64,000 bases of DNA from Bradyrhizobium sp. CB2312 (GTDB taxonomy: Bacteria > Pseudomonadota > Alphaproteobacteria > Rhizobiales > Xanthobacteraceae), in the NCBI RefSeq assembly GCF_029714425.1, contig NZ_CP121668.1:5539501-5603500 (forward strand), written 5' to 3'. The notes under the pieces are model-generated. The model ran no database searches. It saw only the letters and a program-made list of their open reading frames with translations, and was not told the DNA's origin. Positions 52,200 through 60,792 of this stretch are shown here, piece by piece. The position numbers were made by a program, and so were the translations under genes. Each line of letters starts with the position of its first letter. The first letter of the stretch is position 1.

Positions 52200-52901
52200 A
52201 TGCCACATCCGAAGTTCATCGCGCGTCTCCAGGCGATCGAAGGTCTCTCCGAACACGAACGCCACCAGATCGCCGGCCTGCCGTCGACGCTGCGCCAGGT
52301 CGCGGACGGCGAGATCGTGCTGCGCCAGGGCGAGGCCGCCTCGCGCTGCGTCTTCGTCGTCAGCGGCTTCCTCTACCAGGCCCGCATCGTCGGCGACCGC
52401 AGCCAGATCCTGGCGTTCCACGTTCCCGGCGACATGCCGTGCCTGCACACGCTGCTGGTCTCGCCGATGGACGCCGACCTCGTCGGCCTCGGGCCGACCA
52501 TCGTCGGCTACGTCGCGCACGCCCAGCTCAAGCAGCTGCTCGACGGCTCCTTGCATCTGATCCGCGCCTTCTGGCGCGAGACGCTGATCGATGCGGCGAT
52601 CTCGCGGCAATGGATCGCGCGCCTTGGCGCCCAGGCCGCCCTGCCCAAGGTGGCGCATCTCATCTGCGAGCTCGCCGCAAGGCTGGAGATCGTCGGCCTC
52701 GTCACCGATGGATGCTTCCAGATGCCGATGACACAGCGGCACGTTGCTGACGCTTGCGGGCTGTCGATCGTCCACGTCAACCGCACCATCCAGGAGCTGC
52801 GGCATCGAGGCCTGATCGCATGGGAAGGCAGCGAGATCGAACTGCTCCAGCCCGACGAGCTGCAAGCGCTCGCCGATTTCAGGCCGGACTATCTGACCTG
52901 A
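52200..52901 (+). CDS. Crp/Fnr family transcriptional regulator (third of three)
   Basis: 233 residues, ATG 52200. Sensory roll about 15-130 (EIVLRQGEAASRCVFVVSGF, LYQARIVGDRSQILAFHVPG, DMPCLHTLLVSPMDADLVGL) and HTH about 160-225 (MPMTQRHVADACGLSIVHVN, RTIQELRHRGLIAWEGSEIE). It resembles the leftward neighbour at 51058, especially in HVNRTIQELR against TVNRTLAELR, so the two are probably paralogues. No iron-sulfur Cys set is visible. Confidence 0.88.
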   Translation: MPHPKFIARLQAIEGLSEHERHQIAGLPSTLRQVADGEIVLRQGEAASRCVFVVSGFLYQARIVGDRSQILAFHVPGDMPCLHTLLVSPMDADLVGLGPTIVGYVAHAQLKQLLDGSLHLIRAFWRETLIDAAISRQWIARLGAQAALPKVAHLICELAARLEIVGLVTDGCFQMPMTQRHVADACGLSIVHVNRTIQELRHRGLIAWEGSEIELLQPDELQALADFRPDYLT

Positions 52902-52985
52902 GCGCAATCGTCTGGGTATCCCGGTGCTCGGCCCGATGGATCATCAGCGTCATGTTCCCGTTCGATGAACCCACCGCGAGGAAGC

Positions 52986-52999
52986 TTGATTTAAGTCAA
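52986..52999 (+). promoter_or_regulatory. FixK/FNR-type box
   Basis: TTGAT-TTAA-GTCAA matches the FixK2/FNR half-sites (TTGAT-N4-ATCAA) but for one base. It is 101 bp before the secreted protein gene at 53101, which places a -41.5 start site near 53034. A convincing -10 element was not found. Confidence 0.6.
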
Positions 53000-53100
53000 A
53001 TCAGACACCGGTGAGAAGCTGAGGTTCTCGCAAGGCGCCGATCCTCACGGCGCAGTATCGCGTCGGTGTTGCACGGCCCCCCAACTCACGGAGGAACGCC

Positions 53101-53508
53101 ATGCTTCGATATATTCTCGCTGCGCTGGCAGCTCTCGTCCTGATCACCGCGAGCCTGATGCCAGATGAGGCATATGCCCGCCGTGGCGGCGGCGGATATC
53201 ATGGCGGCGGAGCCATGCGCGGCGCTCACGTCCGAGGTGGAGCTGTTCATGCCGGACGTGTCGGCGGATACCGCGTGGCGGGTCGCGGCTATGGATATCG
53301 CCCGATACCTGGACGGCCGGTTGCCAGGGGTGTTTACCGCAATGCGGCCTATCGCGGCGCCTACAGAGGCGCAGCCTATGGTCTGGGAGCAGCTGCGGTA
53401 GGAGCCGCCGCAGCAGGAGCTTACGGCTACTATAACAATACCAGCGGCTGCACTTACGATACCTACGGCAATTGGGTTTGCCCGGGTCAGTACGGCTATC
53501 GCTACTGA
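53101..53508 (+). CDS. Secreted Gly/Tyr/Arg-rich protein
   Basis: 135 residues. Signal peptide LRYILAALAALVLITASLMP, cut near EAYA; a basic Gly-rich part (RRGGGGYHGGGAMRGAHVRG), a middle with RGVYRNAAYRGAYRGAAYGL, a short hydrophobic stretch (GAAAVGAAAAGAYGYY) and a C-terminus with two Cys (SGCTYDTYGNWVCPG). Proteins of this make-up are common in Rhizobiales and are thought to bind the envelope. GGAGG precedes ATG 53101. A FixK/FNR-type box upstream implies induction at low oxygen. Confidence 0.75.
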   Translation: MLRYILAALAALVLITASLMPDEAYARRGGGGYHGGGAMRGAHVRGGAVHAGRVGGYRVAGRGYGYRPIPGRPVARGVYRNAAYRGAYRGAAYGLGAAAVGAAAAGAYGYYNNTSGCTYDTYGNWVCPGQYGYRY

Positions 53509-53563
53509 CCGAAATTGCTTCGGCGCGGACGGCCCTGCGCTTCGCGCGGTGCGAGGTACGTGG

Positions 53564-53586
53564 ATGCCCGGGACGAACCCGGGCAT
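53564..53586. repeat. Palindromic repeat
   Basis: ATGCCCGGG-N5-CCCGGGCAT, a perfect 9-bp-arm palindrome of the dispersed Bradyrhizobium type, 56 bp after the stop of the secreted protein gene; it may double as a terminator. Confidence 0.75.
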
Positions 53587-53721
53587 GACGACCTCTCGGA
53601 ATGCTCGCGTGCGATTGATTGTCCTGTGACGTTCACCGGCGCCGGCCGCGTCGCGGGACGCAGCGGTTCCGGCGCCTGGCGGCGCTGCGACGGCTGCGGC
53701 GGAACCGGGAGCTCGACGGAG

Positions 53722-53741
53722 CAATAACGTTCAATAACGTT
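53722..53741 (+). repeat. 10-bp tandem repeat
   Basis: CAATAACGTT twice in a row, 150 bp upstream of the gene at 53891. Confidence 0.8.
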
Positions 53742-53759
53742 AAGGAAAATGCCTTAATT

Positions 53760-53780
53760 CGCGGTGGAACCACCACCGCG
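53760..53780. promoter_or_regulatory. Perfect dyad, possible operator
   Basis: CGCGGTGG-N5-CCACCGCG, 111-131 bp upstream of the gene at 53891. Confidence 0.45.
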
Positions 53781-53890
53781 CGGGCCCAATTCAAGCCACA
53801 TCCTCTCCGGATTTGCGGCTCAATGCCACCCAAGTCTTTGATGACAAAGCGGTGGTTAAGAGTTGCGTCATGCGTAATCGGGAGACCAGG

Positions 53891-55120
53891 ATGGGCAACC
53901 GCACCGCAAAGTTCATATCCGCGCTGATTGGCAGCATCATTGCCGGCGCGCCCATAGCGGCCGTATCGCAGAACGCACCGGCTGCATCGAGCCCGGCCAG
54001 CGACGCCGCCGACTGCCTTGCCTCGCCGAAGGGCATCGCTCCGCAAGGCCAGCACTGGTACTACCGCCTCGAGCGCTCGACCAAGCGGCAATGCTGGTAT
54101 CTGCGCGCCGAAGGCGGCAAGGACAATGCCAAGGATGGCGCAAAGCCGGTGCAGACCGCGGCCGAAACACCCGCAGCGGATTCAGCCGCGCCGACGCAGC
54201 ACCCGGTGCAGGACGCACGCGCCGAATATCTGAAGCCGCGGACCCCGGCCGCGCCCGCACAGCTAGCTCCGACGGCGCCGGCGCCGATGCAACAGGCTGC
54301 GGACCCCGCCGCTGACAGCAGCGCGCAGCAGCCCGCCGTCGCATCGCCCTGGCCTGATGCCTCCACGGCCACTTCACCCGCGCCGCAGCCGGCGCCCGCG
54401 CCTGTCGCAACGCCAAGCACAAAGGCTACAAAATCGGCTGCGCCCGTGGCGCTCGCGGCCGCAGACAGCAGCACCGACAAGCCGGCCGGCTCGATCCAGA
54501 TGCTGCTGCTCGTGATCGGCGGCGCGCTGGCGCTGGCCGGCGTCCTCGCCAGCATCATCTACCGCTTCGCGGGCAGGCGCGCCCGCCAGGCCGACCGCCG
54601 CGCGCATTGGGACGATTGGGAGCCGCAGGACGAGAATCCGAGCCGCGCTCCCTGGCTCGATGACGCCTCGCGCGTGCAGAAGGCCGGCCCGGTGGATTTC
54701 GATGCCGTGCGTCCTCTGGTCATACAGCCCCAAGCCGTGCAGCCGAAAGCCGTGCAGCCGAAAGCTGCGCAGCCAAAAGCCGCACAGCTCGCCGAATTCA
54801 GCAGTGCAATCGGCAGGATCGCAGCGCACGCCGCGCCCGCTCGCAAAGTGATCGCAGATCTCGACGAGGCCGACATATTCAACGGCGAATTCAAGATCGA
54901 GGCGTCAGCGCCGCAGCTCGCGGCCAACGACGCTTCCGACGAAGCGCCGGCCGATCGCGAGGCGGATGAGGACAAAGAGGATGCGGTCGACATCGACGTG
55001 ATCACGGCGATGCTGGAACGGCTGGCGCAGGAAGGGCCGCGGCTGAGGCAGCCTAGCCTTGAAGCTGACCTTGCAGACTTCGCACAAATCCCACGAGGCC
55101 AATCCGCCGCTCGCGCTTGA
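53891..55120 (+). CDS. Membrane-anchored protein with QPKA repeats, unknown function
   Basis: 409 residues from ATG 53891 (GGAG 6 nt upstream). An N-terminal signal (FISALIGSIIAGAPIAAVSQ), then the pattern QGQHWYYRLERSTKRQCWYL, which recurs in Bradyrhizobium proteins of unknown role, a long Pro/Ala-rich segment (about 85-200), one membrane helix (MLLLVIGGALALAGVLASII, 204-223), and a charged cytoplasmic part with QPKA repeats (about 279-299) and an acidic end. The 3' end runs 68 bp past the stop of the convergent gmk gene, so the last 22 codons overlap. No known domain. Confidence 0.7.
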   Translation: MGNRTAKFISALIGSIIAGAPIAAVSQNAPAASSPASDAADCLASPKGIAPQGQHWYYRLERSTKRQCWYLRAEGGKDNAKDGAKPVQTAAETPAADSAAPTQHPVQDARAEYLKPRTPAAPAQLAPTAPAPMQQAADPAADSSAQQPAVASPWPDASTATSPAPQPAPAPVATPSTKATKSAAPVALAAADSSTDKPAGSIQMLLLVIGGALALAGVLASIIYRFAGRRARQADRRAHWDDWEPQDENPSRAPWLDDASRVQKAGPVDFDAVRPLVIQPQAVQPKAVQPKAAQPKAAQLAEFSSAIGRIAAHAAPARKVIADLDEADIFNGEFKIEASAPQLAANDASDEAPADREADEDKEDAVDIDVITAMLERLAQEGPRLRQPSLEADLADFAQIPRGQSAARA

Positions 55121-55712
55121 GGCGCTCGGCCTTCAGGATCGACTGCACCTCGGCGAAGGCCTCGTCGACGTCGTGGTTGATGACGATGTAGTCGTATTCG
55201 GCCCAGTGGCTCATCTCGTGGCTGGCGCGGCTCATGCGCTTGCGGATCACCTCGTCGGAATCCTGCGCGCGCGAATGCAGCCGCTTCTCGAGATCTGCCG
55301 CCGACGGCGGCAGAATGAAGACACGAACCACGTCGACGCTCGCCTTCTGGTGCAGTTGCTGCGTGCCCTGCCAGTCGATGTCGAACAGTACGTCCTGCCC
55401 GGCCGACAGGGCCGCCTCCACTGGAGCACGCGGCGTCCCGTAGAGATTGTCAAACACGGTGGCCCATTCGAGCAGCTCGCCCTGCTCCACCATCGTCTCG
55501 AACTTGGACTTGCTGACGAAGAAGTAGTCGCGCCCTTCGACCTCTCCCGGCCGCATCTGACGCGTGGTCGCCGACACTGACATTTTCAAGCCGGGCTCGC
55601 GCTCCAGCAGCATGCGCGACAGCGTCGTCTTGCCCGCGCCCGACGGCGAGGACAGCACGAACATCAAGCCGCGCCGCTCGACCCCGTCAGTTCTGTGACC
55701 GCCTGTCGTCAT
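55053..55712 (-). CDS. gmk: Guanylate kinase
   Basis: 219 residues. P-loop SSPSGAGKTTLSRMLL, the GMP-binding SVSATTRQMRPGEVEGRDYF and lid residues (EWATVFDNLYGTP) are all present. It converts GMP to GDP with ATP. ATG 55712; a start closer to MFVLSS is possible. It lies 3 bp after yicC, with which it forms a leftward pair, and its 3' end overlaps the convergent gene at 53891 by 68 bp. Confidence 0.97.
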   Translation of the reverse strand: MTTGGHRTDGVERRGLMFVLSSPSGAGKTTLSRMLLEREPGLKMSVSATTRQMRPGEVEGRDYFFVSKSKFETMVEQGELLEWATVFDNLYGTPRAPVEAALSAGQDVLFDIDWQGTQQLHQKASVDVVRVFILPPSAADLEKRLHSRAQDSDEVIRKRMSRASHEMSHWAEYDYIVINHDVDEAFAEVQSILKAERLKRERRIGLVGFVRSLQGQLQG

Positions 55713-55715
55713 CGA

Positions 55716-56603
55716 TCACTCCAGATTCTGGACCTGTTCGCGGAACTGCTCGACCACGTTCTTCATGGCGAGCCCCGTATTGGTCAGCTCGATGTCGTTC
55801 GACTTCGAGCAGCAGGTGTTGACCTCGCGGTGAAACTCCTGGGCCAGGAAGTCGAGCTTGCGCCCGATCGGGCCGCCCTTGCCGATCAGCTCGCGCGCCT
55901 GCGCGATGTGCGAGGCGATGCGGTCGAGCTCCTCGCGGATGTCGGCCCTGGTGGCGATCAGGATCGCTTCCTGCATCAGGCGGTCGGAATCGAAACGGTC
56001 GGAGGTGTCGAGCAGCGCTGCGATCTGCTCGGCGAGCCTCGCCTTGATCGCCTCGGGCTTGCGGCCCGGCGCGGCTTCTGCCTGCTTCGACAGCTGCTCG
56101 ATCTCGTCGACGCGCTGGGTCAGGATCTGCCCGAGCGAGGTACCCTCGCGCTTGCGCATCGCGACGAGCTCGGCGAGCGCCTTGTCGAAGGCCTCGGCCG
56201 CGGCAGCGCGCGCGGCCTTGTCCTCCTCCTCGTCGCCCTCGGGCTCGGCGACCTCGACGACGCCCTTGATGGCGAGCAGGCCGTCGATGCTCGGTGCCAC
56301 GGCGTCGACCTTGCCGGAGATCAGCGCGGCGGCCTTGAGCACGGCGTTGAGCACGTCCTCGTTGACGCGGACCGAAGCGGCGGCGTTGGCGCGCTTGACG
56401 TTGAGATTGGCGTAGACGGTGCCGCGCGAGAGCAGTTCGCCGGCGCGCTTTTTGGCGTGGGCCTCGAGCTCCTCGAACCCCTGCGGCAGCCGTACCCTGA
56501 GGTCAAAGCCCTTGGCGTTGACCGACTTCAATTCCCATTCGAACGTATACGGCCCGCTTGCGCCGTGGCTTCGGGCAAAGCCGGTCATGGACGACAGCGC
56601 CAT
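55716..56603 (-). CDS. yicC: YicC family endoribonuclease-like protein
   Basis: 295 residues from ATG 56603. Starts MALSSMTGFARSHGASGPYT, continues WELKSVNAKGFDLRVRLPQG, and ends EVNTCCSKSNDIELTNTGLA, MKNVVEQFREQVQNLE. The N- and C-terminal blocks are the YicC and DUF1732 domains; relatives are endoribonucleases that help degrade small RNAs in E. coli and B. subtilis. Order yicC-gmk is conserved widely. The start is 91 bp inside the gap after mltG. Confidence 0.93.
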   Translation of the reverse strand: MALSSMTGFARSHGASGPYTFEWELKSVNAKGFDLRVRLPQGFEELEAHAKKRAGELLSRGTVYANLNVKRANAAASVRVNEDVLNAVLKAAALISGKVDAVAPSIDGLLAIKGVVEVAEPEGDEEEDKAARAAAAEAFDKALAELVAMRKREGTSLGQILTQRVDEIEQLSKQAEAAPGRKPEAIKARLAEQIAALLDTSDRFDSDRLMQEAILIATRADIREELDRIASHIAQARELIGKGGPIGRKLDFLAQEFHREVNTCCSKSNDIELTNTGLAMKNVVEQFREQVQNLE

Positions 56604-56717
56604 CAGGTCAATTTCTCCGGAAACGCAGGATTCGCGAGGCATCAAGCCACGCGAATCTTAAGACTATTTTGCAGGAAAGTGGAATCCGCAAAGTCCCGTA
56701 GCGGACCTGCAGCCAGC

Positions 56718-57989
56718 CTAGCGCTGGACCACCGGCGGCGAGGGCTGCACCGCGCCCTGCCGGGCCGGTGCGGGAGCCGCCGGGCGGGGCGGCGGCTTCT
56801 TCTGCTGGTTGGGCCGCGCCGGCGTGGTCGCGGTCGGCGTATCGGCCGTGGCGGGCGCGCCAGCGGCCGGCGGCGGCGCATCCTCGGCCGGCTCGACCGT
56901 GTCGTTCTGGATCTGCTTCTCCATCGCGCGCAGCTTGGCGACGTTCTTCTGGTGCGCGTCGTAGGTCTCGGTGAAGGCGTGCCCGCCGGTGCCGTCGGCG
57001 ACGAAATAGAGGTCGCGGGTGCGGGCCGGGTTGGCGGCGGCTTCCAGCGAGGCGCGGCCTGGGTTGGAGATCGGGCCCGGCGGCAGGCCCTCGATCACAT
57101 AGGTGTTGTAGGGCGAAGGCTGCGTGATCTCGCTGCGCTTGATCGGGCGGCCGAGCGTGCCCTTGCCGCCGACGAGACCGTAGATGATGGTCGGATCGGA
57201 CTGCAGCTTGATCCGCTGCTTCAGGCGGTTGACGAACACGGCGGCGACGCGGCTGCGCTCGTCCGGCTTGCCGGTCTCCTTCTCCACGATCGAGGCCAGC
57301 GTCACCAACTGCTCGGGCGACTTGACCGGAATGTCCTGGCTACGGCGCTCCCAGATCTCGGCCAGCACGCGCTTGTGCGCCTGCTGCATGCGCTGGATCA
57401 CCTGCTCGCGCGTGGTGCCACGCGGGAACTTGTAGGTCTCGGGCAGAAGCGTGCCCTCGCGCGGCAGCTCGCGGACGCTGCCGGTGAAGATGTCGTTGTC
57501 GGACAGCCGCGCCACGATCTGCTCGGAGGTCAGGCCCTCCGGTATCGTCACGGCGTGCTGCACCACCTTGCCCTCGACGATGGTGGCGATGACGTCGCGC
57601 AAGGACGCATTCTTCTGGAACGAATACTCGCCCGGCTTGAGGTCGGAGCTCGCCTTCAGCGCGGCAACGCTCGCAATGAACACCCATGGGTTGACGTCGG
57701 TGACGCCTTCCCGGTTCAGCGTCTCGGCGATGTCGCGCTTGCCCGCACGCTGCGGGATGTTGACGATCTTGTCTTCCTTCAGCGGCCCCGCCGCCTCGAG
57801 CACCTGCCGGCCGTAATAATAGACCCCGCCGGCGCCGAGCATGGCGATCAGCAGCAGGGTGATGATGGCATTGCCGACGACCACGAAGGGATTGCGCGCG
57901 CGGTCCGATCGCTTCGGCGGCGGCGGGACCTGCTCGGGCTCAAGCGCTGCCCGCGGGCTCCGGGGCGAAATGGGCGGCCTTTCACTCAT
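56718..57989 (-). CDS. mltG: Endolytic murein transglycosylase MltG
   Basis: 423 residues. One membrane helix near the N-terminus (VVVGNAIITLLLIAMLGAGG), then the YceG domain: FQKNASLRDVIATIVEGKVV, ASIVEKETGKPDERSRVAAV with the catalytic Glu, LQSDPTIIYGL and GLPPGPISNPGRASLEAAAN. A Pro/Ala-rich tail of about 55 residues follows. It cleaves nascent glycan strands in the periplasm and sets chain length. Position after fabF is the common alphaproteobacterial order. Confidence 0.95.
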   Translation of the reverse strand: MSERPPISPRSPRAALEPEQVPPPPKRSDRARNPFVVVGNAIITLLLIAMLGAGGVYYYGRQVLEAAGPLKEDKIVNIPQRAGKRDIAETLNREGVTDVNPWVFIASVAALKASSDLKPGEYSFQKNASLRDVIATIVEGKVVQHAVTIPEGLTSEQIVARLSDNDIFTGSVRELPREGTLLPETYKFPRGTTREQVIQRMQQAHKRVLAEIWERRSQDIPVKSPEQLVTLASIVEKETGKPDERSRVAAVFVNRLKQRIKLQSDPTIIYGLVGGKGTLGRPIKRSEITQPSPYNTYVIEGLPPGPISNPGRASLEAAANPARTRDLYFVADGTGGHAFTETYDAHQKNVAKLRAMEKQIQNDTVEPAEDAPPPAAGAPATADTPTATTPARPNQQKKPPPRPAAPAPARQGAVQPSPPVVQR

Positions 57990-58114
57990 CGAAGCAACCT
58001 GAATCCTGCCGGTTCAATCGCGGCCTGGCAATCGCTTGCCCTGCCAAATGCACGCGCCCGCTTCCATGACTATCGCCGAATACGGCAAAACGGTGGATTC
58101 GTCGCAACCACAAA

Positions 58115-59380
58115 CTAATGGACCAGGCGCCGGACAATCACCGACGCGTTGGTACCGCCAAAACCAAAAGAATTCGACAACGCGACATTGACCTCACGTT
58201 TCTTCGCCTTGTGGGGCACGAGGTCGATCGCGGTCTCGACCGACGGATTGTCGAGATTGATCGTCGGCGGCACGACATTATCGCGAATCGCGAGAATGGC
58301 GAAGATCGCCTCGATCGCGCCGGCTGCACCGAGGAGGTGGCCGGTCGACGATTTGGTCGAGGACATCGCGACCTTGGAGGCGGCGTTGCCGAGCAGGCGC
58401 TCGACCGCACCGAGCTCGATCTCATCGCCGAGCGGTGTCGAGGTGCCGTGCGCGTTGATGTAGTCGAGATCCGACGGCGACAGGCCGGCACGCTTGAGCG
58501 CGGCCGACATGCTGCGGAAACCGCCATCGCCATCGGGCGACGGCGACGTAATGTGATAGGCGTCACCCGAAAGGCCGTAGCCGATCACCTCGGCGTAGAT
58601 CCTGGCGCCGCGGCGCTGGGCGTGCTCGAGCTCCTCGAGCACGAGGACGCCGGCGCCCTCGCCCATCACGAAGCCATCGCGGTCCTTGTCGTAGGGACGC
58701 GAGGCCTTCTCGGGCGTGTCGTTGAAGCCGGTCGACAGCGCACGCGCGGCATTGAAGCCGGCAATGCCGATGCGGCTGATCGGCGATTCGGCGCCGCCTG
58801 CGACCATGACGTCGGCATCGCCGAGCGCGATGAGGCGGGCGGCGTCGCCGACCGCATGCGCGCCGGTCGAGCAGGCCGTGACCACCGAATGGTTCGGTCC
58901 CTTCAGCCCGTGCGCGATCGAGACGTAGCCGGAGGCGAGATTGATCAGGCGGCCCGGAATGAAGAACGGCGACACCCGGCGCGGTCCGCGCTCCTTCAAG
59001 AGGATCGCGGTGTCGGCGATGCCGTTGAGGCCGCCGATGCCGGACCCGATCATGGTGCCGGTCGCGCACTTGTCCTCTTCGGTCTCCGGATGCCAATTGG
59101 CATCGTCGAGCGCCTGGCCGGCCGCGGCCATGCCGAAGATGATGAAGTCGTCGACCTTGCGCTGGTCCTTCGGCTCCATCCACTTGTCGGGATTGAAGGT
59201 GTCGTTGGTGCCATCGCCGCGCACGACGGTGCAGGCGTATTTGGTCTGCAGATCGGAGACGTCGAAGCTCTCGATCGGCCGCGCACCGCTCTCACCGTTG
59301 AGGATGCGTTTCCAGGTCGGCTCGACGCCGCAGCCGAGTGGCGACACCATGCCGAGACCAGTGACGACAACCCGCCTCAT
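58115..59380 (-). CDS. fabF: 3-oxoacyl-ACP synthase II
   Basis: 421 residues from ATG 59380. Cys-His-His active site: VVTACSTGAHAVGDAARLIA, INAHGTSTPLGDEIELG, SSTKSSTGHLLGAAGAIEAI. Starts MRRVVVTGLGMVSPLGCGVE. It condenses malonyl-ACP with acyl-ACP in fatty acid elongation. acpP ends 109 bp upstream with a terminator in that gap. Confidence 0.97.
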   Translation of the reverse strand: MRRVVVTGLGMVSPLGCGVEPTWKRILNGESGARPIESFDVSDLQTKYACTVVRGDGTNDTFNPDKWMEPKDQRKVDDFIIFGMAAAGQALDDANWHPETEEDKCATGTMIGSGIGGLNGIADTAILLKERGPRRVSPFFIPGRLINLASGYVSIAHGLKGPNHSVVTACSTGAHAVGDAARLIALGDADVMVAGGAESPISRIGIAGFNAARALSTGFNDTPEKASRPYDKDRDGFVMGEGAGVLVLEELEHAQRRGARIYAEVIGYGLSGDAYHITSPSPDGDGGFRSMSAALKRAGLSPSDLDYINAHGTSTPLGDEIELGAVERLLGNAASKVAMSSTKSSTGHLLGAAGAIEAIFAILAIRDNVVPPTINLDNPSVETAIDLVPHKAKKREVNVALSNSFGFGGTNASVIVRRLVH

Positions 59381-59475
59381 ATCCGAAAACTCCGCATCGA
59401 AAGATTCACGGCCAATAACAAGAAACCGGCTGACCGCTGGCAAGCGGCCCGTCCGGTTTCAATGTTGTCCCCGCG

Positions 59476-59499
59476 AAAAATGAAGAGCCTTAGCTCTTC
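59476..59499 (-). terminator. Intrinsic terminator overlapping acpP stop codon
   Basis: Read leftward: GAAGAGC-TAAG-GCTCTTC then ATTTTT. The acpP TAA (59490-59492) is the loop of the hairpin. It would end most acpP transcripts before fabF. Confidence 0.8.
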
Positions 59500-59729
59500 G
59501 CGTTCTTCTCGAGAAACTTCGTGGCGTCGCCGACGGTGAGAATCGTCTCCGCCGCGTCGTCCGGAATCTCGCAACCAAATTCTTCTTCGAACGCCATCAC
59601 CAGCTCGACGGTGTCCAGACTGTCGGCGCCGAGGTCGTCGATGAAGCTCGCGTTGTCGACAACCTTCTCGGGCTCAACACCAAGGTGTTCGACCACGATC
59701 TTCTTAACCCGCTCGCCAATGTCACTCAT
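59490..59729 (-). CDS. acpP: Acyl carrier protein
   Basis: 79 residues. [20 protein letters not shown] holds the Ser that carries 4'-phosphopantetheine. Start [20 protein letters not shown] is the family standard. Acidic, as expected. Fatty acid carrier for the fab enzymes around it. A terminator overlaps its stop codon and a sigma-70-like promoter lies about 150 bp upstream. Confidence 0.98.
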   Translation of the reverse strand: MSDIGERVKKIVVEHLGVEPEKVVDNASFIDDLGADSLDTVELVMAFEEEFGCEIPDDAAETILTVGDATKFLEKNAKS

Positions 59730-60038
59730 TGCTTAACCTCGTGTTGTTCCCTGTAGACCCGACCCCCCGGGACGATACGAGCCGTCGTGGTCGTTTGACT
59801 GCCTTCGCTTACGAACTTTGATTTGGCCCCATCCTAACGATACGGCCCGGCGAACGACGGCCAAGGCTCGGCATCGCCAATATACAGGGTTTCAAAAACC
59901 TGCAATGGCGTTCTTTGCCCATCCGTTGAAGGTCCGGTTATCATACTTCAATTGCCTTGACTATAAGCCTCATTTCGCTCCGGAAACGGCCGTTTGCCGC
60001 ATCCCGCACTGCGGATATGGGCGGCGCGGGACGAGGCG
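59730..60038. other. 309-bp gene-free region between fabG and acpP
   Basis: No gene seen. It carries the acpP promoter (59879-59905). Confidence 0.6.
59879..59905 (-). promoter_or_regulatory. Possible acpP promoter
   Basis: Read leftward, TTGCAG, a 15-bp spacer and TATATT (16 bp if ATTGCA is taken as the -35). Transcription would start about 140 bp upstream of acpP. Confidence 0.4.
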
Positions 60039-60776
60039 TCAGATCATGGCCATGCCGCCGTTGACGTGGATGGTCTGCCCGGTGACGTAGGCCGCTTCGT
60101 TCGAACTCAGGTAGACGGCGGCGGCCGCAATGTCCTCGGGCGTCCCGAGGCGAGCGGCCGGAACCTTGGTCAGAATCGTCTCGCGCTGCTTGTCGTTGAG
60201 CGCGTCCGTCATCGGCGTCTTGATGAAGCCGGGCGCGATGCAGTTGGCGGTCACGCCGCGCTTGGCGTATTCGGCACCCAGCGTCTTGATCATGCCGATC
60301 AGACCGGCCTTGGACGCGGTGTAGTTGCCCTGTCCGGGATTGCCGGTGACGCCGACCACCGAGGTGATGGCGATGATGCGGCCGAAGCGCTTGCGCATCA
60401 TCAATTTGGTGGCGGCGCGCGCCAGGCGGAAGGTCGCGGTCAGATTGACGTTGATGACCTCCTCCCAGTCCTCATCGCGGAGCTGGACGAAGAGATTGTC
60501 GCGGGTGATGCCGGCATTGGCGATCAGGATGTCGACCTGACCCATCGCAGCTTCTGCGGCGGGCACCAGCGCCTCGACCTCGTCGGCCTTGGAGAGGTTG
60601 CAGGGCAATACGTGGCTGCGCTCGCCGAGCTTGCCGGCAAGCTCATCCAGCACTTCCTTCCGCGTCCCCGAAATCGCAACGGTGGCGCCCTGCGCATGCA
60701 GCGCCTGCGCGATCGCGCCGCCGATGCCGCCGGTCGCGCCGGTGACGAGCGCCTTCTTGCCAGTCAGATCGAACAT
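60039..60776 (-). CDS. fabG: 3-oxoacyl-ACP reductase
   Basis: 245 residues from ATG 60776 (AAGGAG 8 nt upstream). SDR motifs: TGATGGIGGAIAQAL, NAGITRDNLF, and the Y-x3-K pair in GNYTASKAGLIGMIKTLGAE; active-site Ser in ITSVVGVTGNPGQGN. NADPH-dependent reduction of 3-oxoacyl-ACP in fatty acid synthesis. 67 bp after fabD; the gap holds a palindromic repeat. Confidence 0.97.
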   Translation of the reverse strand: MFDLTGKKALVTGATGGIGGAIAQALHAQGATVAISGTRKEVLDELAGKLGERSHVLPCNLSKADEVEALVPAAEAAMGQVDILIANAGITRDNLFVQLRDEDWEEVINVNLTATFRLARAATKLMMRKRFGRIIAITSVVGVTGNPGQGNYTASKAGLIGMIKTLGAEYAKRGVTANCIAPGFIKTPMTDALNDKQRETILTKVPAARLGTPEDIAAAAVYLSSNEAAYVTGQTIHVNGGMAMI

Positions 60777-60792
60777 CGAAAACTCCTTCAAA

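Larger units (their letters stand above)
53509..53890. other. 382-bp gene-free region with repeats
   Basis: No gene seen. It holds the palindrome 53564-53586, the 10-bp tandem repeat 53722-53741 and the dyad 53760-53780; the last two are probably the control region of the gene at 53891. Confidence 0.6.

Noticed and set aside
52986..52999. Local Crp/Fnr proteins as binders of the FixK-type box
   Set aside because: Their recognition helices lack the Glu that reads TTGAT in FNR and FixK; a FixK2-like protein encoded elsewhere is more likely.
55695..58118. A long rightward open frame (807 codons) across yicC and mltG
   Set aside because: It covers two well-supported leftward genes and their gap; a GC-bias artefact.
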